A DNA stretch of 64,000 bases from Chlorocebus sabaeus (GCF_047675955.1 NC_132909.1:40413931-40477930); one strand, 5' to 3'. Numbered from the stretch's first letter, positions 35,475 to 46,227 are shown. Notes: a model not told the origin generated them from the letters alone. Made by a program: numbers and translations.

Positions 35475-35697
35475 TCTCACTTATAAGTAGGAGGTAAATA
35501 ATGAGAACACATGGACACACAGAGGGGAACAGCACACACTGGGGCTTTTCAGAGGGTGGAAGGTTGGAGGAGGAAAAGGATCAGGGAAAATAACTAATGG
35601 GTACTAGACTTAATCTTTGCAACAAACCCCCATGACACATGTTTACCAATGCAACAAACGTACACTTATACCCCTGAACTTAAGTTTTTTTAAAAGA
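35475..35697 (+). mobile_element. L1 3'-end fragment
   Basis: 'gttctcacttataagtagga' through 'gggtactagacttaatc' to 'cctgaacttaag', the characteristic last 220 bp of an L1 with a short T/A-rich end. Confidence 0.9.
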
Positions 35698-36733
35698 CCT
35701 ATTTGTATGTTTTAAAGAAGAATCAGCCAGTATTTTCAAAGATGGTTTTGTTTATAAAATGTAACCTGCCACTTGTCTAGAAAATACTTTTTATATATTT
35801 TTTTAAAAGCACAAATCTGAAGGCATCACAATATCTGACTTCAAAATTTGCTACATGGCTATTGTAACCAAAACAGCATTGTACTCACATAAAAACACAC
35901 ACATAGGTCAATGTGCCCAATAAGCTCAGAAACAAATTTATACACCTAAAGCCAACTAGTTTTTAACAATGGTAGTGAGAACACACTTTGGGGAAAAGAC
36001 AGTCTCTTCAACAAATGGCAGGGAAAATCAAATATCCATACACAGAAGAATATAACTAAATCCCTACCCCTCATTATATACAAAAATAAACTCAAGATGA
36101 ATTAAAGACTCAAATGTAATACCACAAAATGTGAAACTATTAAACAGAAACATAGAAAAAATGTTTTAAAACATTAGACTGGGAAATAATTTTTAAAATA
36201 AGACTTCAAAAGCATAAGAAACAAAAGCAAAAATAAGTGAATGAGATTACATCAAGCTAAAATGCTTTTGTATATAAAAGGAAACAACTATGAGGGTGAA
36301 GAGACAATCTAAAAAATGAAGGAAAATATGTACAAACTATACATATGACAAGGAGTTAATATTCAAAATTATCTTAGAAACTTTGAAATTCTAAAATAAA
36401 ACATAATCTATTAAAAATATGTAGATCTTAACAGGCATTTATCAAAAAGACATATGAATGGCTAACAGGTACATAAAAAGATGCTCAACATAAACTAATC
36501 ACCAGGTAAATGCAAACCCAAACTACAAGATACAACCTAAATCTATTAGAATGGCTGTAATTTAAAAAAATAAAACAAGTACTAATGAGGATGTAATAAA
36601 GAGGAAACACATATACACTGTTGGCGGGAGCGTAAATATTTATGACCATTGTAGAAAACAGTATGGAGGTTCCTCAAATAATTAAAAATAGAGTTACTAT
36701 ATGACCCACTAATGTTACTACTGGGTATATATC

Positions 36734-37026
36734 TTTTTTCTTTCTTTGAGACGGAGTCTCATTGTGTCCCTCAGGCTGGAGTGAAGTGGCACAATGTCAG
36801 CTCACTGCAACTTCCACCTCCCAGGTTCAAGGGGTTCTCCTGCCTCAGCCTCCCAAGTAGCTGGGACTACAGGCATGTGTCACCATGCCTGGCTAATTTT
36901 TGTATTTTCAGTAGAGGCAGGTTGTCACCATATTGGCTGGGCTGGTCTCGAACTCCTGACCTCGCGATCAGCCAGCCTCAGCCTCCCAAAGTGCTGGAAT
37001 TACAGGTGTGAGCCACTGTGCTCGGC
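36734..37026 (-). mobile_element. Alu (minus) in the old L1
   Basis: A full reverse Alu ending 'gagccactgtgctcggcc', placed within the L1 phrase 'ctgggtatat'. Confidence 0.95.
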
Positions 37027-37171
37027 CACTAGTGCGTGTATATCTAAAAAAAAGAAAATCCATGTTTCAAAAAGATATCTGCATTCCCACGTTTATTGCA
37101 GCACTATCTATAAAAGCTAAGATATAGAATCAATTCAAACGTATAGCGACAGATAAATGAATGAAGAAAAC

Positions 37172-37442
37172 AGGCCAGGTCTGGTGGCTCACACCTGTAA
37201 TCCCAGCACTTTCGAAGGCCGAGGTGGGCAGATGACCTGAAGTCAGGAGTTCGAGACCAGCCTGACCAACATGCAGAAACCCCGTCTCCACTAAAAATAC
37301 AAAATTAGTCAGGCGTGGTGGCACATGCCTGTAATCCCAGCTACTTGGGAGGCTGATGCAGGAGAATCGCCTAAACCCGGGAGGCGGAGGTTGCAGTGAG
37401 CCGAGATCACACCGTTGCACTCCAGCCTGGGTAACAGAAAAA

Positions 37443-37471
<29 letters not shown>
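37172..37471 (+). mobile_element. Alu in the old L1
   Basis: A complete Alu, A-tail 37,438-37,471 with a G interruption. Confidence 0.95.
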
Positions 37472-37475
<4 letters not shown>

Positions 37476-37523
37476 TGTGGTATACATACACAATACTACT
37501 TAGCTATTAAAAAAAAAAATTAT

Positions 37524-37803
37524 GCCAGGCGCCGTGGCTCACATCTGTAAACCCAACACTTTGGGAGGCTGAGGCGGGTGGACTGCCTGAGCTCAGGAGT
37601 TTGCAAACAGCCTGGGCAACACAGTGAAACCCTGTCTCTACTAAAATACAAAAAATTATCCGGGCATGGAGGTGGGTGCCTATAATCCCAGCTACTCGGG
37701 AGGCTGAGGCAGGAGAATTGCTTGAACCTGGGAGGCAGAGGTTGCAGTGAGCCAAGATTGTACCACTGCACTCAGGCCTGGGTGACAGAGTAAGACTCCA
37801 TCT

Positions 37804-37838
<35 letters not shown>
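37524..37838 (+). mobile_element. Alu in the old L1
   Basis: A complete Alu with a 33-base A-tail. L1 sequence ('tctgctatttgcaacaac') resumes directly after. Confidence 0.96.
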
Positions 37839-37842
<4 letters not shown>

Positions 37843-38142
37843 CTATTTGCAACAACATGGGTGGACCTTGAGGATATCATGTTAAGTGAAATGTCATATA
37901 CAGAAAGACAAATACTTCATGATCTCATAATTTTATTCATACAAGGACTCTGAAAAAAAGGGTTTGTAGAAGCAAAGAATACAACAGGTGTCACCAGAGA
38001 CTAAAGTGGGAGGATGGGAAGAGGTTACTTAACAAATATTAAGTTACAATTAGATAAGAAGAGTAAGTTCTGGTTTTCTATTACACAGTAGGATGACAAC
38101 GATGAATAAAAAAGTGTGGCATATTACAAAATAGTTAGCAAA

Positions 38143-38433
38143 GGCCAGGTGTGGTGACGCATGACTGTAATTCCTACAGTGTGAAAGACTGAGACAAGAG
38201 AATTACTTGAAGTCAGAAGTTCAAGACCAGCCTGAACAACATGAGACCTTGTCTCTACAAAAAAATAAATAGACATGGCATGGTGGCACGTTTTTGTAGC
38301 CCCAGCTACTAGGGAAGCTGAGGTGGGAAGATAGATTGCGAGTCTGAGGTTACAGTGAGCTATGATTGCACCACTACACTCCAGTCTGGGTGATAGAATA
38401 AGAGTCTGTCTATAAACAAATAAATAAAAGATA
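38143..38433 (+). mobile_element. Old Alu (AluJ-like)
   Basis: The most diverged member of the local cluster, with 'cctgaacaacatgagacc' and an (AAAT) tail. Confidence 0.9.
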
Positions 38434-39042
38434 AGGCTGGGCGTGTTGGCTCCAGACTGAAATCCCAGCACTTTCCGAGGCCAAGGTAGGTGAATCACTT
38501 GAACCCAGAAATTCAAATACAGTCTGGCCAATGTGGCAAAATCCCATCTCCAATAAAAAGACAAAAATTAGCCAGGGACGGTGGCTCACGCCTGTAGTGT
38601 CAGCACTTTGGGAGGCTGAGGAGGGCAGATCACCTGGGGTCAGGAGTTCGAGACCAGCCTGGCCAACATGGTGAAACCCCATCTCTACTAAAACTACAAA
38701 GATTCGGTGGGTGTGGTGGCTCACCCCTGTAATCCCAGCTACTTGGGAGGCTGAGGCAGGAGAATTGCTTGAACCTGGGAGGCAGAGGTTGCAGTGAGCC
38801 AAGATAGTGCCATTGCACTCCAGCCTGGGTGACTGAGCAAGAGACTACGTCCCAGGAAAAAAAAAAAAAAAAATTAGCTGGAAGTGGTGGCAAATGCCTG
38901 TAATCCAAGCTACTCAGGAGGTTGAGGCACAAGAATCACTTGAACCCAGGAGGTAGAGTTTGCAGTGAGCCGAGATTGCACCACTGCCCTCCAGCCTCGG
39001 GAACAAAGTGAGACTCTCAAAAAAAAAAAGAAAAAGAAAAAG
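38434..39042 (+). mobile_element. Alu split by a nested Alu (outer element)
   Basis: The left arm at 38,434-38,571 stops at the linker 'aaaaattag'. The right arm resumes at 38,873-39,042 with 'ttagctggaagtggtgg'. The element directly abuts Alus on both outer sides. Confidence 0.9.
38572..38872 (+). mobile_element. Alu nested in the linker of another Alu (inner element)
   Basis: A complete Alu starting 'gccagggacggtggctc' and ending in A17, inserted in the linker as at 16.27 kb. Confidence 0.92.
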
Positions 39043-39355
39043 AGGTCTGGCACAGTGGCTCATGCCTGTAATCCCAGCGTGGAGGGATTTTGGGAGGTGG
39101 AGGCAACTGGATCACCTGAGGTCAGGAGTTCCAGAGCAGTCTGGCCAACATGGTGAAACACCGTATCTACTAAAAATTCAAAACTTAGCCAGGAGTGGTG
39201 GCGTGCACCTGTAATCCCAGCTACTCAGGAGGCAGAGGGAGGAGAATTGCTGGAACCCAGGAGGCAGAGGTTGCAGTAAGCCAAGATTGTGCCATGGCAC
39301 TCCAGCCTGTGTGACAGAGCAAGATTCCACCTCAAAAAAAAAGAAAAGAAAAAGA
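39043..39355 (+). mobile_element. Alu
   Basis: The fourth Alu of the head-to-tail cluster, with a small insertion 'gtggaggga' in the left arm and an AAAG-containing tail. Confidence 0.94.
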
Positions 39356-39496
39356 ATTGAACTAAGGCTTTAACATAAAATCTATAACTGTAAAACTCCT
39401 AGAACAATACAAAAGGGGGAAGCTTCACGATAATGGGTTTTGGCAATGATTTGGGGAATACAACATCAAAAGATCAGGCAATAAAAGTAAGAGCAT

Positions 39497-39811
39497 AGCC
39501 AGGCACCGTGGTTCACGTCTGTAATCCCAGCACTTTGGGAGGCCGAGGCATGTGGATCACTTGAGGCCAGGAATTCGAGACCTGGCTGGGCAACATGGTG
39601 AAACCCCGTCTCTACTAAAAATAAAACCATGTTTTATTTTTAAAACATGGCCACGCATGGTGGTGCACACCTATAATCCCAGCTACTCAGGAGGTTGAGG
39701 TAGGAGAATCACTTGAAGTCGGGAGGCAGAGGTTGCAGTGAGCCAAGATCACCCCACTGCATTCCAGCCTGGGTGGCAGAGTGAGACTCTGTCTCAAAAC
39801 AACAACAACAA
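39497..39811 (+). mobile_element. Alu with 14-bp target-site duplication and linker hairpin
   Basis: aaaagtaagagcat flanks it at 39,483-39,496 and 39,811-39,824. The linker contains an inverted repeat, ccatgtttta then taaaacatgg (39,628-39,651). Confidence 0.96.
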
Positions 39812-40030
39812 AAAGTAAGAGCATGTACATGACACTAAATCAGTGTATTCAAAATATCCCATAGTCAAGGCAAAACATGGAATAGATATTTGTACATTCT
39901 TGTACATTGCAGTATTACTCACAAAAGATAATAACTGGAAGCAAATGTCCCTTTACAAATGAGTAGATTAAACAAATGCAGCACGTACATACAGTAGGAT
40001 ATTATTCAGTCTTTTGAAATAGGGTCATCT

Positions 40031-40245
40031 CAGCCTGACCAACATGGTGAAACCCCATATCTACTAAAAATACAAAAATTAGCTGGGCGTGGTGATGCGC
40101 GCCTGCAATCCCAGCTACTCAGGAGGCTGAGGTAGGAGAATTGCTTGAACCCGGGAAGCAAATGTTGCAGTTAGCCGAGATGGCACCACTGCACTTCAGC
40201 CTGGGGGATACAGTGAGACTTCGACTCTACATAAATTAATTAATT
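40031..40245 (+). mobile_element. 5'-truncated Alu with target-site duplication
   Basis: It begins mid-left-arm at 'cagcctgaccaacatgg' and ends in a TTAA-rich tail. aaatagggtcatct (40,017-40,030) and aaatagggacatct (40,246-40,259) flank it, so the truncation happened at insertion. Confidence 0.94.
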
Positions 40246-40732
40246 AAATAGGGACATCTTGACAAATACTACAATAATGATAAATCTTTACGATATTATG
40301 TCAAGTAAAATGAAATAGTCAAAAAAGAGATATTTCATAATCACACTTACATGAAATACTTAGTCAAAGTCATGAAAAAAGAAAGTAAAATGGGGTTCTT
40401 CAGGAGCTAGAGAGAGGTGGAAAGGACAATTTGTTGTTTAATGAGTATTTGCTTTTACTTTTGCAAGACAAAAATCATCTCTAACCTCTTGCAAAACAAC
40501 AGGACTGCACTTAACACTTCTAAACTGTACATCTAATGTTTGAAATGACTATTGTATGTTTTTAACCACAATTTAAAATTTAAGACTACTTAAAAAAAGT
40601 TACAAAATTTTTAAAAAATTAACATCAAATAACAAGTGTTCTTCTCACAAAATTATATATATTCAATCTATAAGTAGATTGTGAATTTAAGATTATTTTC
40701 CTGACTACTCACCTAGATGAAATAAAGTAATA

Positions 40733-41019
40733 GGCCTGGTACGGTGGCTATGCCTGTAATCCCAGCACTCTGGGAGGCCAAGGCAGATGGATCACCTAAG
40801 GTCGGGAGTTGGAGACCAGCCTGACCAACGTGGAGAAACCCCCATCTCGCTAAAAATACAAAATTAGCTGGGCGTGGTGGCGCATGCCTGTAATCCCAGC
40901 TACTGAGGGGGCTGAGGCAGGAGAATCACTTAAACCTGGGAGTGGGAGGTTGTGGTGAGCCAAGGTCGCACCGCTGAGCACTGCCCTGGGCAACAAGAGC
41001 GAAACTCTGCCTTAAAAAA
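40733..41019 (+). mobile_element. Alu
   Basis: A two-arm Alu with a short A6 tail and a diverged right-arm end ('ccgctgagcactgcc'). Confidence 0.94.
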
Positions 41020-41100
41020 GTATGAAAAATAATTGAAAACCCAGAAAAAAATGTGTCATAAACGAAGCAGGGACAACATTGATTAAAAATACAGAGATAG

Positions 41101-41380
41101 GGCCAGGAGCAGTGGCTCACACCTGTAATCCCAGCACTTTGGGAGGCCGAGGAGGGTGGATCACCTGAGGGTCAGGAGTTCGAGATTAGCCCGGCCAACG
41201 TGGTGAAATCCCCGTCTCTACTAAAAATACAAAAATTAGCCAGGCATGATGGCACATGCCTATAATCCCAGCTACTCAGGAGGCTGAGGCAGAATTGCTT
41301 TAACCCAGCAGGCGGAGATTGCAGTGAGCCAAGATTGTGTCATTGCACTCCAGCCTGGGCACAAGAGCAAAACTCTGTCT

Positions 41381-41411
<31 letters not shown>
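41101..41411 (+). mobile_element. Alu
   Basis: A complete Alu with a tail of about 30 A. Confidence 0.96.
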
Positions 41412-41416
<5 letters not shown>

Positions 41417-41454
41417 TGTCTTAAATTGCACAGAGTTGAAAATTATTCTTTGTA

Positions 41455-41766
41455 CCCGGCGTGGTGGCTCATGCCTGTAATCCTAGCACTTTGGGAGGCC
41501 GAGGCAGTCAGATCACTTGACATCAGGAGTTCAAGACCAGCCTGGCCAACATGGTGAAGCACTATCTCTACTAAAAATACAAAAATTAGCCAGGTGTGTT
41601 GGCTGTTACATGCCTGTAATCCCAGCTACTCGGGAGGCTAAGGCAGGAGGATTGCTTTAACCCAGGAGTTGGAGATTGCAGTGAGTCAAGACACTGCTAC
41701 TGCACTCCAGCCTGGGTGACAGAGTGAGACTCCATCTCAAAAAAAAAAAAAAAAAAAAAAAAAAAA
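41455..41766 (+). mobile_element. Alu
   Basis: A complete Alu starting 'cccggcgtggtggctc' with a 28-base A-tail. Confidence 0.96.
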
Positions 41767-41811
41767 CTTAGGGAATTATGGGAAAAGCTACCAAAAGTTT
41801 TAAAAAACTTC

Positions 41812-41878
41812 CGCCTGTAATCCCAGCACTTTGGGAGGCCAAGGCGGGTGGATCACCTGAGGTCAGGAGTTCCAGACA
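41812..41878 (+). mobile_element. Alu left-arm fragment joined to an inverted L1 end
   Basis: About 65 bp from 'cgcctgtaatcccagcac' to 'ggagttccagac', then a direct switch into minus-strand L1 3' sequence. Confidence 0.85.
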
Positions 41879-42470
41879 CATTTTTACCTATGCACATTTT
41901 TTACATATGTGTGTTACGGGGGTTTGTTGTGAAGATTATTTCATCACCCAGGTATGAAACCTAGTACCCATTAGTTACTTTTTCTGATCCTCTCCCTCCT
42001 CCTTCTAATAGACCCCAGTATGGATTATTCCCCTCTGTGTCCCTGTGTTCCCATCATTCAACTTTCACTTTTAAGTGAAAATATGTGGTATTTAGTTTTC
42101 TGTTCCTGTGTTACTTTGCTAACAGCCTACAGTTCCATCCACATTCCTGCGAAAGATATGATCTCATTTTCTTTATGGCTGCACAATATCCCATGGTGTA
42201 TATGTACTACATTTTCCTTATTCAGTCTATCATTGACAGGCATTTAGGTTGACTCCATGTCTTTGCTATTGTGAATTGTGCTACAATGAACATACACATG
42301 CATGTGTCTTTATAATAGAATGATTTATATTATTTCAGGTATATATCCAATAACTGGATTGCTAGGTTGAATGGTATTGCTTTATCTAGATCTCTGAGGA
42401 ATGGCCACACTGTCGAGGATAGGTGAACTAATTTAAACTCCCACCAATGGTGCATAAGCATTCCTTTGAC
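41879..42470 (-). mobile_element. L1 3'-end fragment (minus)
   Basis: Reverse L1: 'cacccaggtatgaaacctag' (41,946), 'tttatggctgcacaatatcc' (42,172) and 'aactcccaccaatggtgc' (42,435). About 590 bp, 5'-truncated and quite diverged. It ends next to a (CAAAA)n stretch. Confidence 0.9.
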
Positions 42471-43312
42471 AAAAACAAACAAAACAAAACAAAACAAAAA
42501 AACCTTAATGTTCTAAGTGGTTAGCTTTTTAGACAATGGTATACCAGGAGACTGTCCTCAGGCCCAGGTCACCTAGTTGCTCCTCTGAGAGGGTACACTC
42601 ACATTCCTCAGGCTGTCCTCTAAGAAATGACCCAGGGGATGACATTCATTAGACACTCCAAGACATATGGTCACTACAGGCACGTTGGGTTATCCCAGAC
42701 AGTTCTGAAACTCATGACCAAGAAAAGACCGGACGGCTGCTGTAAAGGGCCCTGTAATTTCTCCAAAGCAAAACTTCAACCCAAAGACGTACTAATAAGG
42801 TGTGTGTGCCTTGGGAAGATAAAAGTGGGAGAGGCAGAGAGAATTTTTATTTTTATTTTTTACAGTGAAGTGTTAGAGGACTATTTTCTACTTTTTTCTC
42901 ATGTGAAATGTTTAGACAGAAAACAAAACTTTAAAAACCTGGCACCATCCACTGCTGTGTAAAATCATGATTAACAATTAAAATACCGTGTCTCTAATGT
43001 ACAATAAAGGATAAATAGTTGGTAGTGTGGTAAACTGGAGAGGGGAAGTTGGCCTCATATCCCATATTTGAGAATGTAGGAACAAAAGTGGAAATTATAA
43101 TTTTACTGCAAGCCTGAGTTAGGCTAAGGGAAAAAAGTGGTGGATTAGAGCCCTGCTTGCCATACATTAGGGAGGCACAGAGGAAAACTCCTCCGTGGAG
43201 TGTTAAAATAATTAAAGAGCAGGAAATTAGACTAAAGAGGCTCTAGTCTCCTGTGTTCATAAATTTAAAAAATCTAAAACCCAACTGGAATGCATTTCTT
43301 ATAAATATATTA

Positions 43313-43450
43313 GGCCAGACGCGGTGGTTCAACCCTGTAATCGCGGCACTTTGGGAGGCGTGAGCCTGGAAGACGCAGCTTACAGTAAACCGAGGTCACA
43401 CCACTGTACTTTACCCTAGCGACAGAGCGAGACTGTCTAAAAATAAAAGA
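43313..43450 (+). mobile_element. Internally deleted Alu
   Basis: Head 'ggccagacgcggtggttc', then a jump from the left arm to the right-arm end ('gtgagcctggaagacgcag'), with a tail of AAAATAAAAG. Confidence 0.85.
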
Positions 43451-43662
43451 AAAAAAAATTAACAGCAAAGCTTGGGAACCTCACGGGTCGCAGCTCCTCC
43501 CACGCACACACCGAGTCGGGATTCTGCCCTGATGACCCTCCTGGCATCCTTAAACGCTCCAGGAAATACTTGGGGCTGCGGGCGCAGAGCTGCCCAGGGA
43601 GGTCCAGACAGGGCGCCCCGCAGGGACGAGGCGAGACGCTGGGAGTCCCGGTTGCGGGCCCA

Positions 43663-43674
43663 GCCGCCATCTTG
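43663..43674 (-). promoter_or_regulatory. YY1-type site, copy 2
   Basis: caagatggcggc on the minus strand, a better YY1 match than the copy-1 site, about 140 bp downstream of the exon-1 end. Confidence 0.65.
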
Positions 43675-43812
43675 CGGCCAGAGAGGCCTGGGGCGGAGCT
43701 GCGCCACAGAGGACTGAGGTCGGCGGACCCGGGAGTCGACTGTGCGGAGGCCGGTCCTGCCGGTTTCACAGTCCGCTCTCCCCTCTTGGGATGCCCAACC
43801 TCGCATACGCAC

Positions 43813-43985
43813 CACTTCCCAGCTTCCAGGATGCCCTGGCATCTTAGCTGTGCATCTCCCAGGACCTGCAGATTACAGGGCAACAGAGGCTGTGACAAAG
43901 TCGCCGGGCTGGGGGAGGTCCCAAGGTAGCGGACGCGAAACAGTGGAGACCGAGGCGAAGCTTTGGCGGGAGCGAGAGACAAAGA
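43813..43985 (-). pseudogene. KRAB zinc-finger exon 1, decayed (start codon GTG)
   Basis: The minus-strand sequence follows the same exon as at 9,305-9,460: 'tctttgtctctcgct', 'cacagcctctgttgccctgt', 'gggagatgcacagctaagat'. The initiator position (43,815-43,813) reads GTG, and the following donor reads gtgcgt instead of gtgaga. The exon could at most be non-coding. The overlapping 185-codon minus frame at 43,437-43,994 runs through exon and intron and is not considered a gene. Confidence 0.8.
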
Positions 43986-44033
43986 CCCCGCCAAATGCCG
44001 GAAGCCACGCCCTCCTCTCCAACTGCGCGCCTG

Positions 44034-44067
44034 ATTGGGCGATTTCTACGCCAGTGCCACTGATTGG
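44034..44067 (-). promoter_or_regulatory. Paired CCAAT boxes, copy 2
   Basis: attgg at 44,034-44,038 and 44,063-44,067, with spacing slightly longer than in copy 1. Confidence 0.6.
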
Positions 44068-44111
44068 ATAGAGCTCCAGGACCCACCTCCCAATCCCACC
44101 CTCCCCAGTAT

Positions 44112-44194
44112 TAGTGCATTTTATGGAGAGGGAAACAGGCTCAAGTAGGAGGTGTCACTTGCCCGGGGAATACTGCTAATGAACAAGTGAGCTG
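44112..44194 (+). mobile_element. MIR-like SINE fragment
   Basis: 'attttatggagagggaaaca' followed by 'gtcacttgcccgggg' resembles the MIR core ('gaggaaactgaggc' to 'aacttgcccaaggtcac'). Confidence 0.6.
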
Positions 44195-44195
44195 A

Positions 44196-44490
44196 GGCGT
44201 CGGGGAGCGGTGGCTCACGCATGTGATCCCAGCACTTTGAGAGGCAGAGGCAGGCGGATCACCTGAGGTCAGAAGTTTGACACAAGCCTGACCAACATGG
44301 CGAAACCCCATCTCTACTAAAAGTACAAAAACTAGCCGGGCGTGGTGGTGGGCGCCTGTAATCCCAACTGCTCGGGAGGCTGAGGCAGGAGAATCCCTTG
44401 AACCCGGGAGGCGGGAGCCAAGATCGCACCGTTGCACTCTAGCCGGGGTGACAGAGTGAGACTCTGTCTCAAAGATAAAGAAATAAAATT
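44196..44490 (+). mobile_element. Alu
   Basis: A complete Alu with a GATAAAGAAAT-type tail and a small deletion in the right arm ('ggcgggagccaagatcg'). Confidence 0.94.
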
Positions 44491-44552
44491 AAAAGGCTTC
44501 CTTAGCCAAGACACTGGTGGCTATCCTTGGGTGTCATTTAAAACTTCAAGGT

Positions 44553-44846
44553 GGCCAGGCCCGGTGGTTCAGGCCTGTAATCCCAGCACTTTGGGAGGCC
44601 AAAGCGGGCGGATCTTGAGGTCAAGAGATAGAGACCATCCTGGCCAACATGGTGAAACCCTGTCTCTATTAAAAATACAAAAATTAGTGGGGTGTGGTGG
44701 CGTGTGCCTGTCGTCCCAGCTACTAGGGAGGCTGATGCTGATGCAGGAGAATTGCTTGAAGGAGGAGGAGGTTGCAGTGAGCCGAGATTGGGCCACTGCA
44801 CTCCAATATGTTAACAGAGTGAGACTCTGTCTCAAACAAAACAAAA
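44553..44846 (+). mobile_element. Alu with target-site duplication
   Basis: aaacttcaaggtg flanks the Alu at about 44,541-44,553 and 44,847-44,859. Confidence 0.95.
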
Positions 44847-44919
44847 AAACTTCAAGGTGAAGGACATCTATTTTCCAGTTGGCTCAGAGGAACTGACAGA
44901 TAGTAGAATTGAAATGTGT

Positions 44920-45226
44920 TTTTCTTTTTTTTTGTTTTGTTTTTGAGACAGAGTGAGACTCTGTTGCTCAGGCTGGAGTGCAGAGGCACCATCACAGCTC
45001 ACTGCAACCTCCATCTCCTAGGTTCAAGCAATTCTCCTGCCTCAGCCCCCTGAGTAGCTGGGAGCATAGGTGTGTGCCACAGCGCCCAGCTAATATTTGT
45101 ATTTTTAGTAGAGCTGAGGTTTCTCAGTCATGGCCAGGCTGGTCTCCAGCTCCTGACCTCAAGTGATCCACCCGTCTCAGCCTCCCTAAGTGCTGGGATT
45201 ATAGGCGTGAGCTACTGCACCCAGAC
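44920..45226 (-). mobile_element. Alu (minus)
   Basis: A T/G-rich tail, then a full reverse Alu ending 'gagctactgcacccag'. Confidence 0.95.
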
Positions 45227-45659
45227 TGTAATAGCTTTAAACTCCCCCTCTCATAGGGACAGGCCACGTCCACACACCCCCTCTTACTTCACAGGCTCTG
45301 TCCCTAAGGTTTACCTGGGATACTGCCTTCCTCCTATCTCATTAGCTCTCCAACAGAGTCCAGCTCCCTCTGAAACCTACCCTAAGATGGCAATTTGTAA
45401 GCACTCCTCCATTCTCACAGCACAGTGGGACTTCTGGAGAGTGCGGCCCAATCCCCTTTCCTCAACTGATGTGAGGGGGCAGGTGGCCAGCCAGACAGAT
45501 GTTCAGTGACCTAACGGGTCCAGCATGACCAGGGCCTAGCCCCACAGCCTAGCACCTCTCTCGCACCTGGTCTTTCCTCCAGCCTTTTTCCTTCTGTCAC
45601 CAATGACAGGTGATGTTTACCTGGGCCCCACTCTCATGAACCTAGAAACTGGCGTTGGT
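45227..45659. other. Unassigned, moderately GC-rich DNA
   Basis: About 430 bp without recognised repeat. No splice or coding signal is convincing. Confidence 0.45.
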
Positions 45660-46021
45660 TGACTGGGTGCAGTGGCTCATACCTGTAATGCCAGCACTTT
45701 GGGAGGCCAAGGCAGTCGGATCACTTGAAGTCAAGAGTTCAAGGCAAGGCTGGTCAGTATGGTAAAACCCTGTCTCTACTAAAAATACAAATATTAACCG
45801 GGCATGGTAGCACATGCCTTTAATTCCAACTACTCGGGAGGCTGAGGCACGAGAATTGCTCTAACCCAGTAGACAGAGGTTGCAATAAGCCAAAATCATG
45901 CCTCTGCATTCCAGCCTGAGTGGCAGACCGAGACGCTATCTCAAAAAAAAAAAAAAAAAAAAAAAAAAAAGAAAAAAGAAAGAAAAGAAAAGAAAAAAAG
46001 AAAAAGAACAAAGAAAGAAAC
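45660..46021 (+). mobile_element. Alu with long GAAA-type tail
   Basis: A complete Alu. The tail is A29 followed by GAAAAAAG-type repeats to 46,021. Confidence 0.94.
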
Positions 46022-46227
46022 AACCTGGTATGGGTAAACCCCAGCTGGGTGCCTGTAACTCCACTCTTACTTCCCACTCAAGTGGCATTATAAGTATCAC
46101 CTCAAATGTGGTTTAATTTATGTATATTCCTCTCAGTAACATTTCTGACAACAGCCCTCATAATCAAATGAGCCTGGATTACAGAACACATGTGCATGTT
46201 TAAAACCTGAGGCAGCAGGTTTTGTAT

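Larger units (their letters stand above)
35800..38142 (+). mobile_element. Old LINE-1 (L1M-type) ORF2 end and 3' UTR, Alu-interrupted
   Basis: Sense L1 sequence: 'gctacatggctattgtaacc' (about 35,851), 'atacactgttggcgggag' (about 36,612), 'gcagcactatctataa' (about 37,099), 'aacatgggtggacctt' (about 37,855). It is interrupted by Alus at 36.7, 37.2 and 37.5 kb. No open frame remains. Confidence 0.88.
39356..40640 (+). mobile_element. Second old L1 (L1M-type) fragment
   Basis: 'gtaaaactcctagaacaata' and 'ttttggcaatgatttggg' (39,390-39,455) correspond to L1 ORF2 sequence upstream of that ending the previous fragment, so this is a separate or duplicated L1 piece. 3' sequence continues to about 40,640, interrupted by two Alus. 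Confidence 0.75.
43455..44070 (-). promoter_or_regulatory. CpG-rich decayed KRAB zinc-finger promoter, copy 2
   Basis: Still GC- and CpG-rich, with the CCAAT pair (44,034-44,038 and 44,063-44,067), CCGGAAG (43,998-44,004) and YY1-type site (gccgccatcttg, 43,663-43,674) conserved. The GC box/ETS pair of copy 1 is not recognisable. It could still start leftward transcription. No KRAB or zinc-finger exon occurs between here and the copy-1 promoter. Confidence 0.7.
42500..44105. repeat. Direct segmental duplication, copy 2 (decayed zinc-finger promoter block)
   Basis: Paralogous to 7,820-9,575 in the same orientation, offset about 34.5 kb. An L1 fragment sits at its left edge and a MIR-like piece and Alu at its right edge. 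A deleted Alu (43,313-43,450) lies inside it and has no counterpart in copy 1. Confidence 0.85.

Noticed and set aside
37507..38932. Several 80-150-codon frames containing 'SPASASQVAGITG'-like strings
   Set aside because: These are translations of antisense Alu sequence. The same strings recur wherever an Alu lies.
43437..43994. 185-codon minus-strand open frame as a protein
   Set aside because: It runs across the decayed zinc-finger exon 1, its splice donor position and the CpG-rich intron, which explains the lack of stops.
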